Source: Tillandsia leiboldiana (lineage: Eukaryota > Streptophyta > Magnoliopsida > Poales > Bromeliaceae). Taken from it: a DNA stretch of 64,000 nt. Positions 12,020 to 23,192 of the stretch are shown one piece after another. A program made the position numbers and the translations under genes. The notes under the pieces are model-generated. The model was not told the origin of the DNA and made no database searches. It saw only the letters and a list, made by a program, of their open reading frames with translations. The DNA lies in contig CM055076.1 in NCBI GenBank assembly GCA_029204045.2, positions 13,244,069 through 13,308,068 on the forward strand, given 5' to 3'. Position 1 is the first letter of the stretch; each line of letters opens with the position of its first letter.

Positions 12020-12742
12020 GTGGGCGCAGGTTTGACTGGACCCTATGTGGCAATCAGTATGATTGGGTTGATTGAGTATACTAGGATAGAGTCGATGTAT
12101 CATTTTCATCTGTATCACCTATTGAGTATTATAGATAGAGGCATAATAGATGCAGATTTCTTTCCAGCTTATTTTTTCATTATTACAGTATTTCTGTTAT
12201 CTAATGCCTCTAGTGACTTAGTGGGCAGACCGTTGGTCTTGGAGACGATACCCACTAAGAACTACTATAGAATGTAGTTCTCACACCCTCTGTCGGTAAC
12301 AGTTTCGTAGAGGCTTCCCCCGATCATGCTCTAGCTGGCGTGACGGACCGAGGACAGGGAGTCATGAGATAGATCCCTACCAGTGTAGTTCATTTTGGTG
12401 AGATAGATGTACCATCCCGAATTGTGGGATTTCATTGTACACTAATGTATTATTGTTTTAGTTTACCTCCCTTTTTGGATCCATATATGATGTATAGGAA
12501 GATTTTTATTTGTACTATCCCTGTGGATCATATTATATATTATTTAGGAGATGGATCTTGAACTTTATTCCAGTTATACAGTGGTTTGGATTTTATTTAC
12601 AGCAGTTATTTCTCACTCTGATATCTGTATAGCTAAAGTACTTTCTTTTGCAAGTTAGACGCTACGTCTATGCGGGGTTTCCCGTATGGGCGGCGGATCT
12701 GTTGGCGAGCCCGGATCGCAGTTTCAACCCTGGGGCGTGACA

Positions 12743-15302
12743 CGACCGCTGCACCGGGCCATCGGAGTTGGACAGGGTGGTGACCCTACCACCTCTGTGA
12801 ACTTCCTCCAGCTGTTGCTTGCCTTTGTTTGTGGCTAAAACCCGAGTTGGAGCAAGCTCAGCCAACCCGAGCTCTAACTAAGGTGCACTTTGGCCACCTT
12901 GCTCCGGCGACATCTCTGACAATCCCGCGACACACCGAAGGTGAGCCTCTGAACCTCCTTAATCTTATGAGCATGATGCTTACCCTAGTTATCAAATTGG
13001 TTGGGTAGTTAGGTCAAAATAACAATCTAAGCTTTAATAGATTGGAAATTGTTGACCCAATGCTGTTCTTAGACTTCGTGCCACCTCCAAACAACGAGCA
13101 CGGATTTTGTTACGTCGAGGCCCATCTATTGGTGCCCTCCGTCTAATCCAAAAGTCTTTGGGTTGTTGTAACAAGTCTAAATACCCAAAATTTAAGATAA
13201 TTATGCAATTTTAAGAAACCCTAAGGGCCTAAATGCAAATGTGACCGCATGGGCTGCTTCGGGCAGCGTGTACGTGATGTCTAAACTTTTTGTTGGAGAA
13301 CCGACGGCTTTCGTTGAGCGGAAATTGATTCCCGAACCGTAAATTGGCAAAATTGCCGATTTATTGGCGTCTGCATAGATCACGCATTTCGAGGATTTTA
13401 GTTGATGAGCTGTCACTGCCAGGTGTCCCTGGCTGTTTCCGGCGCTGTCCTGGCTGGTCCAGTGACCTTTGTTTCGCATCGGAGACTTCCGGAGCCAAAA
13501 TCGGCTTTTCCGGAAGCGACGTTGGTAACTATGGCCCAGATCAAGCACAGATATTCACAAAATGGTCTTTGGCTGTCCGGACATCTTAAATGAATCATTC
13601 CGGGGCAGCATGTGAAGTTTCATCACGTTTGGAAACTTGTAGATACTATTTGGGCCATAGTTGGTCGTTTGGCGGGTTTCCAAAAATTTTGGTAAATCCC
13701 GGAACTTGAGGAAAGTCCACTATTTAGTTGTTCTGTTTATGTAGTGTCGATGGGATGGGTATGAGTGAGTCTGTTACTGATCAGAGTTTGTTGTCCAGGC
13801 CCCAGTAGTCAGGAGCCAGCACACGAGTAGTCCAACAGGCCTCAGGATCGCCTACACTGAGGTGGGTTTTGCTCCGGTCCGAGCTTTATCATCTCGGCCC
13901 TCTGGGGTACCGTATTTGGTCAGACCCCTGTGCTTCATGATAGCCTTGATTCTATCCTTGAGCCTCTTTCCATTGATTGATTATCATCAGCTCATACTTG
14001 GACATTTACCATGCTTAACTGGTCACCAGTATATTTAGATTATATCTGGACATTTATCATGCTTGATCGGTTATCAGTATACTTAGATTATATCTGGACA
14101 TTTACCATGCTTGATTAGTCATTAGTTAGATATCAGATTATACCTGGACATCTATCATGCTTGATTGGTCATTCGCTGGATACCTGTATACTTTGATTAT
14201 ATCTGGACATATGCCATGTGTGATTGGTCATTACTTTGATTACTCTTATTCGGACAGTTCATTACTTCTTGCATTCAGTACTGCATGATATGACACAGGA
14301 TTGGTATACAGATACTTGCATCCCTATTGGGATTTCCGGCTTGTTGCCGATTACCCGGTCTCTTGGTCGTGAGCTTGAGCATCAGCATTATGATCGCCAC
14401 GCACCACTGTACTTCACGTACGCCGTGGCATTGATCCCCCACCTTGCGTTCTTTGTCGGTAAAGTGGTCTATTGGATGACCCGTGAGAGCCCCCTGGGAG
14501 CACTTGTGGGTGCGGGGTTATGTCAGCCATATTTGGTGCCCGGTAGTGACCAAAAGTGGCATCAGCCTGAGGTCCCTGTAACCGACAGTGGCTTTAGCCT
14601 GAGGTTCTCGTGACCAAAAGTGGCACTGATTGGGTACTTGGTTTCTTTTATTGATGCATAGTTCATTATATCGTATTTAAGCATGTTTTATTCCTGTATT
14701 TCAGTACCCATTTATGCTCAGTATTATGATTATACTTTCTGACAGTTTGCTTGTTTATATCAGCCTTTATCTACTGATCTTTTACTATCCGCTGATTATA
14801 GTATGCCAATAGATACGATTTGCTATTTCTCGGCTCATCGTGCCCACTGGGATACATTTATATTGTATCTCACACCCTTAGAAGACCATCTTTCAGGTCC
14901 GCCGGGTGGTGGGATGTCGGGACGATCTTGTGAGGCGATTACGATAAAGTTGTCCCCATGATGATTATTTGGATTACCTGTGACTATGATGTTTATATGA
15001 TCATGAGTTAACGTGTTATTATCTGATGTTTAGTAATTTGGTTAAAAACTTATTTCGATGTTTAAAACTGAGGTTGATAAGATTGTTATTTATGTTTAGT
15101 TATGTTTTGCGATAGATAATACTCTGATTGTGCATTTTGTACTGGTCTAGCCGTGCATGTATGAGGAGACTCTATCCGAGTGGACAGAGGATTTTCTATA
15201 TATGTGGCAATCTGTTCATGCCCTTGTTTTAGTTTAAACTCTGATTTTTTTTATTTTAAAAAAAAAAAAAAATTACTGTTTTCCAAAACTCGGGGAGTGA
15301 CA
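12743..15302 (+). mobile_element. Older LTR, right piece, ending in the NDPK gene intron
   Basis: This non-coding stretch ends ACTCGGGGAGTGACA at 15302, a terminus of the same kind as the other Gypsy LTRs here, followed by GATGA. I see no matching left TG terminus with GATGA in the window, so the start is probably left of base 1 (through 2820-3408). The segment includes a degenerate ~62-bp tandem repeat at 13975-14222. No retrotransposon proteins or cellular exons are recognisable. It inserted in the region downstream of NDPK exon 6. Confidence 0.6.
13975..14222 (+). repeat. Degenerate tandem repeat, ~62-bp unit, four copies
   Basis: Each unit contains TTATATCTGGACATTTACCA, then TGCTTGATTGGTCAT, with drift between copies. 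The repeat lies within the old LTR 12743-15302. No function is evident. Confidence 0.75.
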
Positions 15303-15577
15303 GATGAACAGGCTGCTTGCAAGCAAATTCAAAATAAAGGAAAGAGTAGATCAATTTCCTAATAAATCAAGGTAAAGCAACAGAATGTGTAATATAACAA
15401 AAATAACTAAATTTTACCATTTTCATGGTCCTATTTAATAAAAAATTTGCCATTACCGTGATCCTTTTTTTCTTCCTTCCTCATTCCATCCTCTTCAAAT
15501 ACTTTGTTATCATTTCTATTGCCATTATAAGGGTTAACTTATTAAAAATCATAAAAAAGGAATTAAGAAATATATAC

Positions 15578-18500
15578 CTTCCAACAACAACCGCGAGATC
15601 ACCTCTGATTGTTCCAGGTTCAGACTTCTGCGGATCTGTGGCACCAATTAGTTTCCGACCATATTTGATAGCACCCTCCCCTTCCCAAACCTATCAGGGA
15701 GGAAAGAAAATCATGAAGGAAACAAATAGTAAATTTTTTTCCTTCTTTTTTGCTGCTCCAATTCGTGAAAGCTACAAAAGAAAAGAAAGAATCTCTCATT
15801 CTGCTTACCATTGCAAGCACAGGGCCAGAGCTCAGAAAATCACAAAGCCCATTGAAGAATGGCCTCTCTTTGAGATCATGGTAGTGCTTCTGAGAAAATT
15901 CCTTAGTCGGAACTACCAACTTAATGGCCACGAGCTTGTATCCTTTGCGCTCAAAACGTGATATAATCTCAGCAATCTGACAAAAGATTTCACGATTCTG
16001 TTCTTTATATTGGTCAACATCTAGTAATGAATATAATATGCCTAGATACTCACTTTGCACGCTTGCATTTCATCACACTAACAAACTCATGCAGGTAGGA
16101 CTAAAATATCAAAGGATAAACATGTAAATGTGTTAGAAAATACTGAAAATTGAAATTATTAAAACTTTAATTGTCTGGATTCTGAAATAATTTGAAGTTA
16201 AAAAAAAAAACATAAAGTTGCGACATCTTCAAAATAACCTCATTATAAAAAAGAATAATTTTCATGTTTTACTAGTGCATTTACCATTAAAAAAAAATCC
16301 CTAAGCAAATGCTAATAGCAATAGTACTACGAATATTGATACACCCAACTAAATCAATCAAGAACTCAGACTGAAGAACTTGAACTGAGAGTAAGCAAAG
16401 GTCCCTGCTTTCAATAAAAATGGGAGATATGTTACCAGTCCTCTTTGAACACCATCAGGCTTAATTGCAATGAAAGTGCGCTCCAACTGAAAGAAGGGGA
16501 GAGAGAAAACTAAATTAGATTGTATTGACCACTCGGACTATTTCATTAAGTAATTAGAATAAGCAAGTATAATACCTCTGCAGCATGTGCTTCCTGATCA
16601 TAGAGCATGTAAGCTGAAGAAAAGGAGAGAAGAAATGTTGAAAAGTGTCAGAATAAAATGAGAAGCCAAAGAGAAAGACGTCAAATAGAGATTTTTCAGT
16701 CAACAAAAAGTTCAACTTCACCCGTTCCTAGACACGTTTAAATTTGCAATCGACAAACCAACAAAATTAAAAAGCTAACCCAGTGCATCAGACTGAACAA
16801 AACTGCCATTAAATAAAACCATATTTTTGCAGGAGAAAACGAAGGAAACAGATTGTAGAAAAGAAAGCAATGTTAATGATCCTTAAGAAACAAACCTGCA
16901 GCAGGAAGGGCAAGAGCAGATGAAATCCAACCGCCTTGTGCATTCTTATTCTCAGCCTTCTCATAAAAGGAAGAAACAGTGGATATTTTTCCTCTGAAAG
17001 TAGTAAATGCAGCTACTGCAGTGCCACGTCCTTCTGCAAGAAAATGATACATGTCATCATTTTGGAGTGCAAAAGCATTGCAAGCATTGTTTCTTATTGA
17101 AACGCAAAATTCATTAAGAAAAAAAAAAGAAAAGAGAAGAAAAACAAGCAGAATTAAATTTTTTTCAGAAATATTCCATAGATAAAAAACAAGATATTTT
17201 CTAACATGTCAAATACTAATGGTTATATACTGCAGATCAAGGATTTAAGTATCGTGGCACAGAGTTGTGCCGAAAACTTGCCAGTATGGTACGGCACGGT
17301 GCATGCTGGACAGTGTCGATGAGTGATGGTCACAAAAAATATATGTGTGCCGACATATAATGGCATAAAATATTTATTTTCTTTAGCAATAAATTTTTTT
17401 AATTGCTTATTATGTATCTTTATCAAATCTTTTGAATTTTATTGAGATAATTGTTTAGTAATTTAAAGAAAAGAGAGTTTTGAGTTGTGCCATCGGCACG
17501 AAAACTGTAACGTGTTAGTATCTAGTTGACACGATATAGTACGGGAGATACGACTCGTGTCAATGGATACTTATTCTTGCTGCAGATTTACCTGTAGGGG
17601 TCATTCGGTTCAAGATTTGTAATATCTCAGGGATAAATCCGTATGAAATTTACCTAAATTATAATTTGGATTTAACTATCAAACCTTTTAAAATTTTGAT
17701 TTTACTATCCAACCTTTTCAATTTATTTGATTTGAGTCAGTCAACGGCACTTTGACTTAAAAATTTGAATGTGTTGTTTATCTTTACAAGTTTAGTCAGT
17801 ATATTTCATACAATTCTCACAACTATAAGTTTATTAAAGTAAGCAATTAGCTTAAATTTTAGAGTCAAAGTGCCATTGACCGACTAAAATAAAACAAATT
17901 GAAAGGTTAAGTAGTAAAATCAAAATTCTAAAAGTTTGGTAGTCAAATCAAAATGCTCCATAGTTCAGGTAAGTTCCATACACTTTTACCTATTTCAGGA
18001 ATGCTGCACATTTTATATTTGGAATGACAAGTTTGGTACTAACTTATCAAGCCACTTGGGTTGGGAGGTCGTTAAAAACTGATATATTCTTATTAATAGA
18101 CTACTAATAATTCCCATAAAGCATGGAAGTGAGAATACCTCCTACCCGTGATAATTTAGTATTCCTGTCATCTAGGAATCTACAATGATTCCACTATTTC
18201 ACTAACACCTTTTACAACTACCTAACTTGAGTTGAATGGTAGTGATTTGAATATTTTCAATAGAAAATACGAAGGATCATCGAAATGTTACAAACTGTGA
18301 AACAAGTAGGCCCATAGTGCTCACTATGGAAACAAAGTAATTTGGAATGAAGCCAGTAGGCAAGCATAAGATAAGGGCAACTAATATTTGTGGCAAAGCT
18401 AACAAGAAAGGTAGAAACTACTAGGTATTTATGTGACTAGTGCATGCCTGAAGAGAAGCCAAAAAATAAGAAACAGGAAAACAATAAAAGTTACTAAACT

Positions 18501-19821
18501 AAACCCAAACCAAACTGATCAGTACAGCTTGTTTTAGGTAAGAAAACAACAACAATTGATTATTCCACTTTCATTCGCGAAAAGTGTTTGATGGAATGCC
18601 AACAAATTTAATAAAATCTCAAATTTAATGAAAAGAAAAAAAAAAACTCAAAAGTTGAAGGGTCCCCAAAATATATATATATATTGAGGGGACCATTTCA
18701 AAAAGACCTATATTTGAAGAATTCAACAAAAGAAAGTCATTTAAGCAATTTCGAAATCATCAAGCTGCCATTTTTTTAAAAAACTAAAGAATTAAAAAAA
18801 GTCGCCATTTGTATAAACTAGCATGACGCAGATCCCTACAATGGCATCAAACTTTGTGAGAAAATGGAATTATTTTAAAGACTTTCCTGATACTAGCTAA
18901 TACAAACTATTCATCTAAAAGCAGCAATTTTTTTTCTCTTCTCTACGTCTCACATTCAAGTTATAATTCACAACATAATTCAACTCACTTAAAAATGTAA
19001 TGAGCTTACTTGAACCATGACTTAATTTTAGACAACTACCTAACCTTTAAAAATTCTGATTTTACAACACAACGTTTCAATTCATATGATTTCAACTATT
19101 AGATGGCTCTTCTGTTAAAAAATTCAGGCGCACTACTTGTTTTAATTGGATTGTAAATTTGTAGTCATGTAAATTACATGAGATTCTTAAATAAGTTCAA
19201 AAATTCAAATGGCGAATTCAAATTTAATACCGAAAGAGTCATCAAATGATTCAAATCAAATAAATTTTGAAAGATTAAATAGTTGTTTGAAAACGGATTA
19301 TAGTTCAGGCAAGTTCCATGCATTCTTAGTACCTTCGAATCACATCGTATGATCCAAACTAAAACATTTTGTATGATATTAACTATAACTCAAAAGGATG
19401 ACATAGATGAAGGCTTTCGATTTAAGCCTAGTTTGGGATTACGGTGTCTACAAGCATATGTTTTCATGCGATTGAAGATTCAAATATTTAGAAAACGCTT
19501 TTAATATTGCATCCTTCAATGCTTATAATAAAATTATAGTGGAAACCACCACCAGGGAGAACAGATGGTGTCACACTCCTTTCAGGCAATTTTCACTACA
19601 GTTTAATAATAGTGGATGAAAGGAAAAAAGAAAAATTTGAAAGCACTAATGAATTCTTCAAACCTTCCACATGATAAAAACGGGCACTGCATGTATAATA
19701 ACACAATTCTCAAACTATGCCTAATTTGATATTACTCACCGCACAAGAGAGGCGAGATCCGAGAGGCGGAGAAGAGCGCCCTCGTCGTCCTCAAAGCGGA
19801 TCTGTAGATCTGGGAGCTCAT
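15578..19821 (-). CDS. Nucleoside diphosphate kinase, organellar (NDPK3-type), last exon missing
   Basis: NDPK transfers the terminal phosphate between nucleoside tri- and diphosphates through a phospho-histidine; the NDPK3 class is targeted to mitochondria or plastids. I assembled six exons with GT..AG introns: 19821-19740, 17033-16896, 16613-16576, 16486-16436, 15976-15809 and 15690-15578. Together they encode 196 codons plus 2 nt. The start is MSSQIYRSAL, a basic, Ser/Arg-rich presequence, then a hydrophobic segment around residues 70-80 (ALALPAAAYML), then the kinase core: TFIAIKPDGV (residues ~90-99, nucleotide-binding Lys), HYHDLKERPF, and GATDPQKSEPGTIRGDL (phosphate-binding Arg/Thr residues). 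The final exon, normally carrying the HGSD catalytic histidine and ~40 residues, is absent. After exon 6 only 275 bp of intron remain before retroelement DNA at 15302. It is either a gene with a very large last intron or a truncated pseudogene. All visible exons are intact. Confidence 0.9.
17238..17579. mobile_element. 342-bp hAT-type MITE, copy 2, in NDPK intron 1
   Basis: It starts CAAGGATTTAAGTATCG, ends TTATTCTTG, and has an exact 8-bp target duplication CTGCAGAT at 17230-17237 and 17580-17587. Length and internal order match the copy at 2961-3302, with many substitutions. The insertion lies about 200 bp upstream of exon 2 and leaves both splice sites intact. Confidence 0.9.
17641..17981. 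mobile_element. Inverted-repeat MITE in NDPK intron 1, copy A
   Basis: The ends are imperfect inverted repeats: GTATGAAATTTACCTAAATTAT on the left against the complement of ATAGTTCAGGTAAGTTCCATAC on the right. Inner arms also pair (CAAACCTTTTAAAATTTTGA against TCAAAATTCTAAAAGTTTGG), so the element is nearly a full hairpin. There is no ORF. The superfamily is not determined because no clear target duplication is visible. A related element lies at 18995-19323. Confidence 0.65.
18995..19323. mobile_element. Inverted-repeat MITE in NDPK intron 1, copy B
   Basis: The left end ATGTAATGAGCTTACTTGAA pairs imperfectly with the right end TTCAGGCAAGTTCCATGCAT, and inner arms (CTACCTAACCTTTAAAAATT and complement around 19280) pair as well. 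It resembles the element at 17641-17981 in termini and interior and is about the same length. It is non-coding. Confidence 0.55.
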
Positions 19822-20040
19822 TTTCCTTGCCTTTTTTTTTATTTTTTTTTCCGCCGAATAGGTTTTTACTCTCTCCCCTCTCTTCTAGGGTTTGGCTACG
19901 ACGAGGAAGAACCTCTCTATTTGACGCTAGGGTTGGATTCGCCGCGCTGTAGGCAAGGGATACGGATGGAATCAATCCTCGTTGCACTTTTGCCCTTTGC
20001 CTTTAAGAACAGTTTAGGATAAATCGTTAGGTGAACCCAG
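19822..20040 (-). promoter_or_regulatory. NDPK 5' leader and proximal promoter with telo-box
   Basis: Upstream of the ATG (complement of 19819-19821) lies an A-rich leader, then AAACCCTAG (complement of 19885-19893), the plant telo-box found in many housekeeping and translation-related genes, and CCAACCCTAG (complement of about 19928-19937). No convincing TATA box is visible close to the start. Transcription start is not determinable from sequence alone. Confidence 0.55.
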
Positions 20041-21586
20041 ATCACCTAGACCACATATAATAATAAAAAATAATATTTTTAAAAAAGGTTAAAATATATA
20101 TGTGAACTATTTTCGAGTTTTAACCCTTAAAATTATACCTTCAACTTTTGCCCTTTCATTTACACTCTGTACTATTAATTTAGTTTAATTAGACACTTTT
20201 TAAGTAAAAAAAGTTAAATATGTTGGATGCATCTTAATAATTAATAACTATATAAAATTTACGTAAAGTAAAGTAACATTTAATTCATTCTTTTTCGGAA
20301 AATTTTTAGCTTTATAGTATAATTAAGAGCTCAACTTTTTCACTTATATCTGCTATTAGGGCAGGTTTGGTTGAAAAAGAAAAATTGAAATCAAAATCGA
20401 AATAGCAATGAAAATATGTCAAAAAGATAAAAATAATAATTTATTTGATTCATAAAATGAATGAATCGCAATCATATCCAAATTTTTATTAAAAAAAATT
20501 ATATTTTTATTATAATTTAAATCTGTTATTCAATCTAAATTTGAACTTAAAAAATTTGAATTATAAATTCAAATTTTAGGTCAAAGTCAAAATTTAAAAA
20601 TTAAAACTATAAATTAAAATTTTAAAAAAATAAATTTGAATTTTAAATTCATATTTCAAATTTTAATTTTAAATTTATATGATTTATATTTGAATTTAAA
20701 TAATTATTAGTGAAAAAAATCTTTTCGTTATTATTCCGAAATCAAAGTTGATTTTCTATATAGAGGTGGAAGTCAGTTTTAAAAAATTTGAATCTTTTGG
20801 AATAAAAATAGAATGCCCATCCTCCAATTCAAATACTAATAATAGCAACAACTTATTTCAATTTTCATTCTAAACTTTAAATACTTCAAGTCAAATATGT
20901 CTTTATTGTTATGGTTGGAGTTAGAGGCTGATTGGGTTTTTGTTGTTATTGCTATTGTCCTAAATGTTATTTTTGGTAATTCTTAATCTTATATAATGAT
21001 AACTAGTAATAATTATTATTATCATAAAAAATTTTAATCCCTCTTATTGATTATGAAATTTACTTTAAAAAAATTAATTGTGTAGAAATATAAATAAAAA
21101 AAGAAATATGGTAATTTCAAACTCTATACAGTATCTGAGTTTCCCATGCATTTTGTACCATTTCGAAATTTTAAAGAGACCGGAATCATAATAGGAAACA
21201 ATTTCAGAAAGGAATGGCATGCGTAGAGATTGAATTGTGAGGTCTATGGATGACGTGGTGTACTCGGTTCACGAGAAACCTCTTGAAGTTAAAGGAAGTG
21301 GGCTCTTCGTGTACTTGTTCGGTTGCGGTGCAAGCCGTTACCGAGAATCGTGGGGAGGGAATCCACGACCAATAAATGAACACGCTGCAGGCCAGGCTGC
21401 CGATAAGTGCGCAGACCGATGCAGGTGGCACAATATGTTGTACTTATTTTATTGATGAAAAAGCGCATTCTCAACAGCTGTAACTTGCAGAATGTACCCC
21501 GACTCTCACTTACAAACGAGTTGAGTGTGTGTTAGGTAAACCCGAATTGCACCCTCACCGAAGCAGTGAGTTCCATCAGCACCGCA
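20041..21586. other. AT-rich intergenic DNA
   Basis: This stretch upstream of the NDPK gene is very AT-rich, with low-complexity AATTTGAA repeats around 20500-20700. I see no splice-bounded exons, RNA gene, or retrotransposon protein. Short ORFs around 21204-21474 on both strands overlap one another and show no recognisable domain. An old, unidentified MITE may be included (20360-20960 has hints of inverted ends) but I cannot define it. Confidence 0.5.
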
Positions 21587-23191
21587 TGTTCGAAATCTGG
21601 TAATCGCTCGATATTAGATTCTGTAAATTCATAATTTACTCCGGTATCATAATTCAAGCCGTAAATTTCACAACGAAAAAGATAAATGAGATTTTTATAA
21701 AAAACCCGTCCCCTTAATAGATTACTGGAATCAATACAACAATAAAAAATAAAAAAAAATCAAAAATAGAAAAATAAGGGTGAAATAAGATTTATTAGAA
21801 AAATCATACCGACTCCTTTTCTACAATAGAGTAGTTTCAATTCGATTCCTATTCCTGAATCTCTTTCACCCTTCTTTCGTCCTCTATAAATCTAGAAGAT
21901 TTCTCTATTTGAACGCATCCGTGCGTGTATCCAAAATTATGAATATCTTGGACATGCCATATAGGTGTAGCTAAATCCCAACCCCTACCATATTATTTGG
22001 GTGTGGTTAAACCCTACCACCACCACGAAATAATAACACCTATACTATATTTATATCTTACATTAAAAGCTATCCAAATCCTATTCTAAGTAAATTTATA
22101 TTCTAATTAATATTTAAATCTTAACAAATTTATCTCTAACAGATTTAAATATTAATCTTAATCCAACTAGAATTCAACTACAAATCTAACTAAATCATAA
22201 CAATCTCCACCATGATTTGATTTGTAATTTTTAATCGTTAAATCAAACTCTCCGCCACTCCACCTTGAGCGACTGTATCTCTGTACAATTCGATCTCACT
22301 TTTGGATCCTCTTAGCTCCACCTAAAGTCGAAAAATCACATACCTTCGAGTCCAACACGCCTAGCGAGATCAAATTGTGATCGCCCCCAATGATGATCAG
22401 TAATTCAGTACTCTGATGTCGATCTCTCTTGAGGATCGATAACCTTTAGCTCCGATACCAATTGTTGAGAATCTGGTACTCGCCCCAGTACCAGATTATA
22501 TGAATCCGCAACTCGCTCCGGTACCACAATCCACCCTGATACCGCTTAGTGTTGAGATTCCGCAACGGAAGCGTCAAATCAAATTTTTACCATAAACCCG
22601 CCCCCTCAATAGATTACTAGAACCAATGCAACCACAAAAGAGAAGAAAAACCAATAGCAGAAAAATACAAATGAAATAAGATTCATTAACCAAGAGAAAA
22701 CTTACACCGACTCCTCTTCTATAATAGAGTAGCTTCAACCCAAGCCCTTTTCCTGAATCTCTCTCACCACTCTCTCATCTTCTATAAATCTAAAAGACTT
22801 CTCTCTTTGAACGTACCCGTGCGTGCATCCAAAATTATGGACACATTGGCCATGCCATATGGGGATGGCTAAACCTTAGCCCCCATCATGTTATATGGGT
22901 GTGGTTAAACCCTACCACCACCGTGTCATATGGGTATGGTTAAACCCTACCACCACAGTGGGTGTGGCTAAATCCTACAACCAACGTGGGTGTAACTAAA
23001 TCTTACCACCACCACCAAATAATAACACATATGCTATATTTATAGATTACATAAAAAGCTATCCAAATCCTAGTCTAAGTAAATTTATATTTTAATTAAT
23101 ATTTAAATCTTAACAAATTTATCTCTAATAGATTTAAATATTAATCTTAATCCTATTAGGATTCAACTACAAATCAAACCAAATCCTAACA
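21587..23191 (-). mobile_element. Small LTR retrotransposon with ~260-bp internal region (non-coding)
   Basis: Two direct repeats, 21587-22202 and 22463-23191, share the order GAAATCTGGTA, CCCGTCCCCTTAATAGATTAC, CGACTCC and CGTGCGTGTATCCAAAATTATG, and both end TAACA. Read on the minus strand, the right copy is followed by ATTGGTATCGGAGC (complement of 22449-22462), which matches the initiator-Met tRNA binding site, and the left copy is preceded by a purine tract (GGTGGAGAT, complement of 22203-22211). So 5' LTR, primer site, internal region, polypurine tract and 3' LTR are all present, but the ~260-bp interior has no gag or pol. The flanks CCGCA and T do not match as a duplication, perhaps because an L3 LTR begins 1 bp past the right end. 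It is TRIM-like in structure but has larger LTRs. Confidence 0.75.
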
Positions 23192-23192
23192 T

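Larger units (their letters stand above)
3409..12742 (+). mobile_element. L2-family giant solo LTR, interrupted by a second solo LTR and a hAT-type element
   Basis: The LTR starts TGTGGTGTCCCGG and ends GGGGCGTGACA. Removing the insertions at 5519-9571 and 11034-12019 with their target duplications leaves about 4.28 kb of one continuous LTR. Flanks are CAACC (3404-3408) and CGACC (12743-12747), a 5-bp duplication with one mismatch. No internal retrotransposon region is present, which defines a solo LTR formed by recombination between two LTRs. A TATA box (TATAAA, 3943-3948) follows a CT-rich tract. Apparent ORFs are not genes. Confidence 0.75.

Noticed and set aside
11437..12277. Lys-rich and Phe-rich ORFs
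   Set aside because: They are translations of poly-A/poly-T tracts inside the hAT-type element.
12743..13300. Possible site for the missing NDPK last exon
   Set aside because: I looked on the minus strand for an HGSD-type motif and the conserved tail; none is present here or in 2820-3408.
15425..15961. 178-aa plus-strand ORF
   Set aside because: It is antisense to NDPK exons 5 and 6; the minus-strand exons have clear homology and splice sites.
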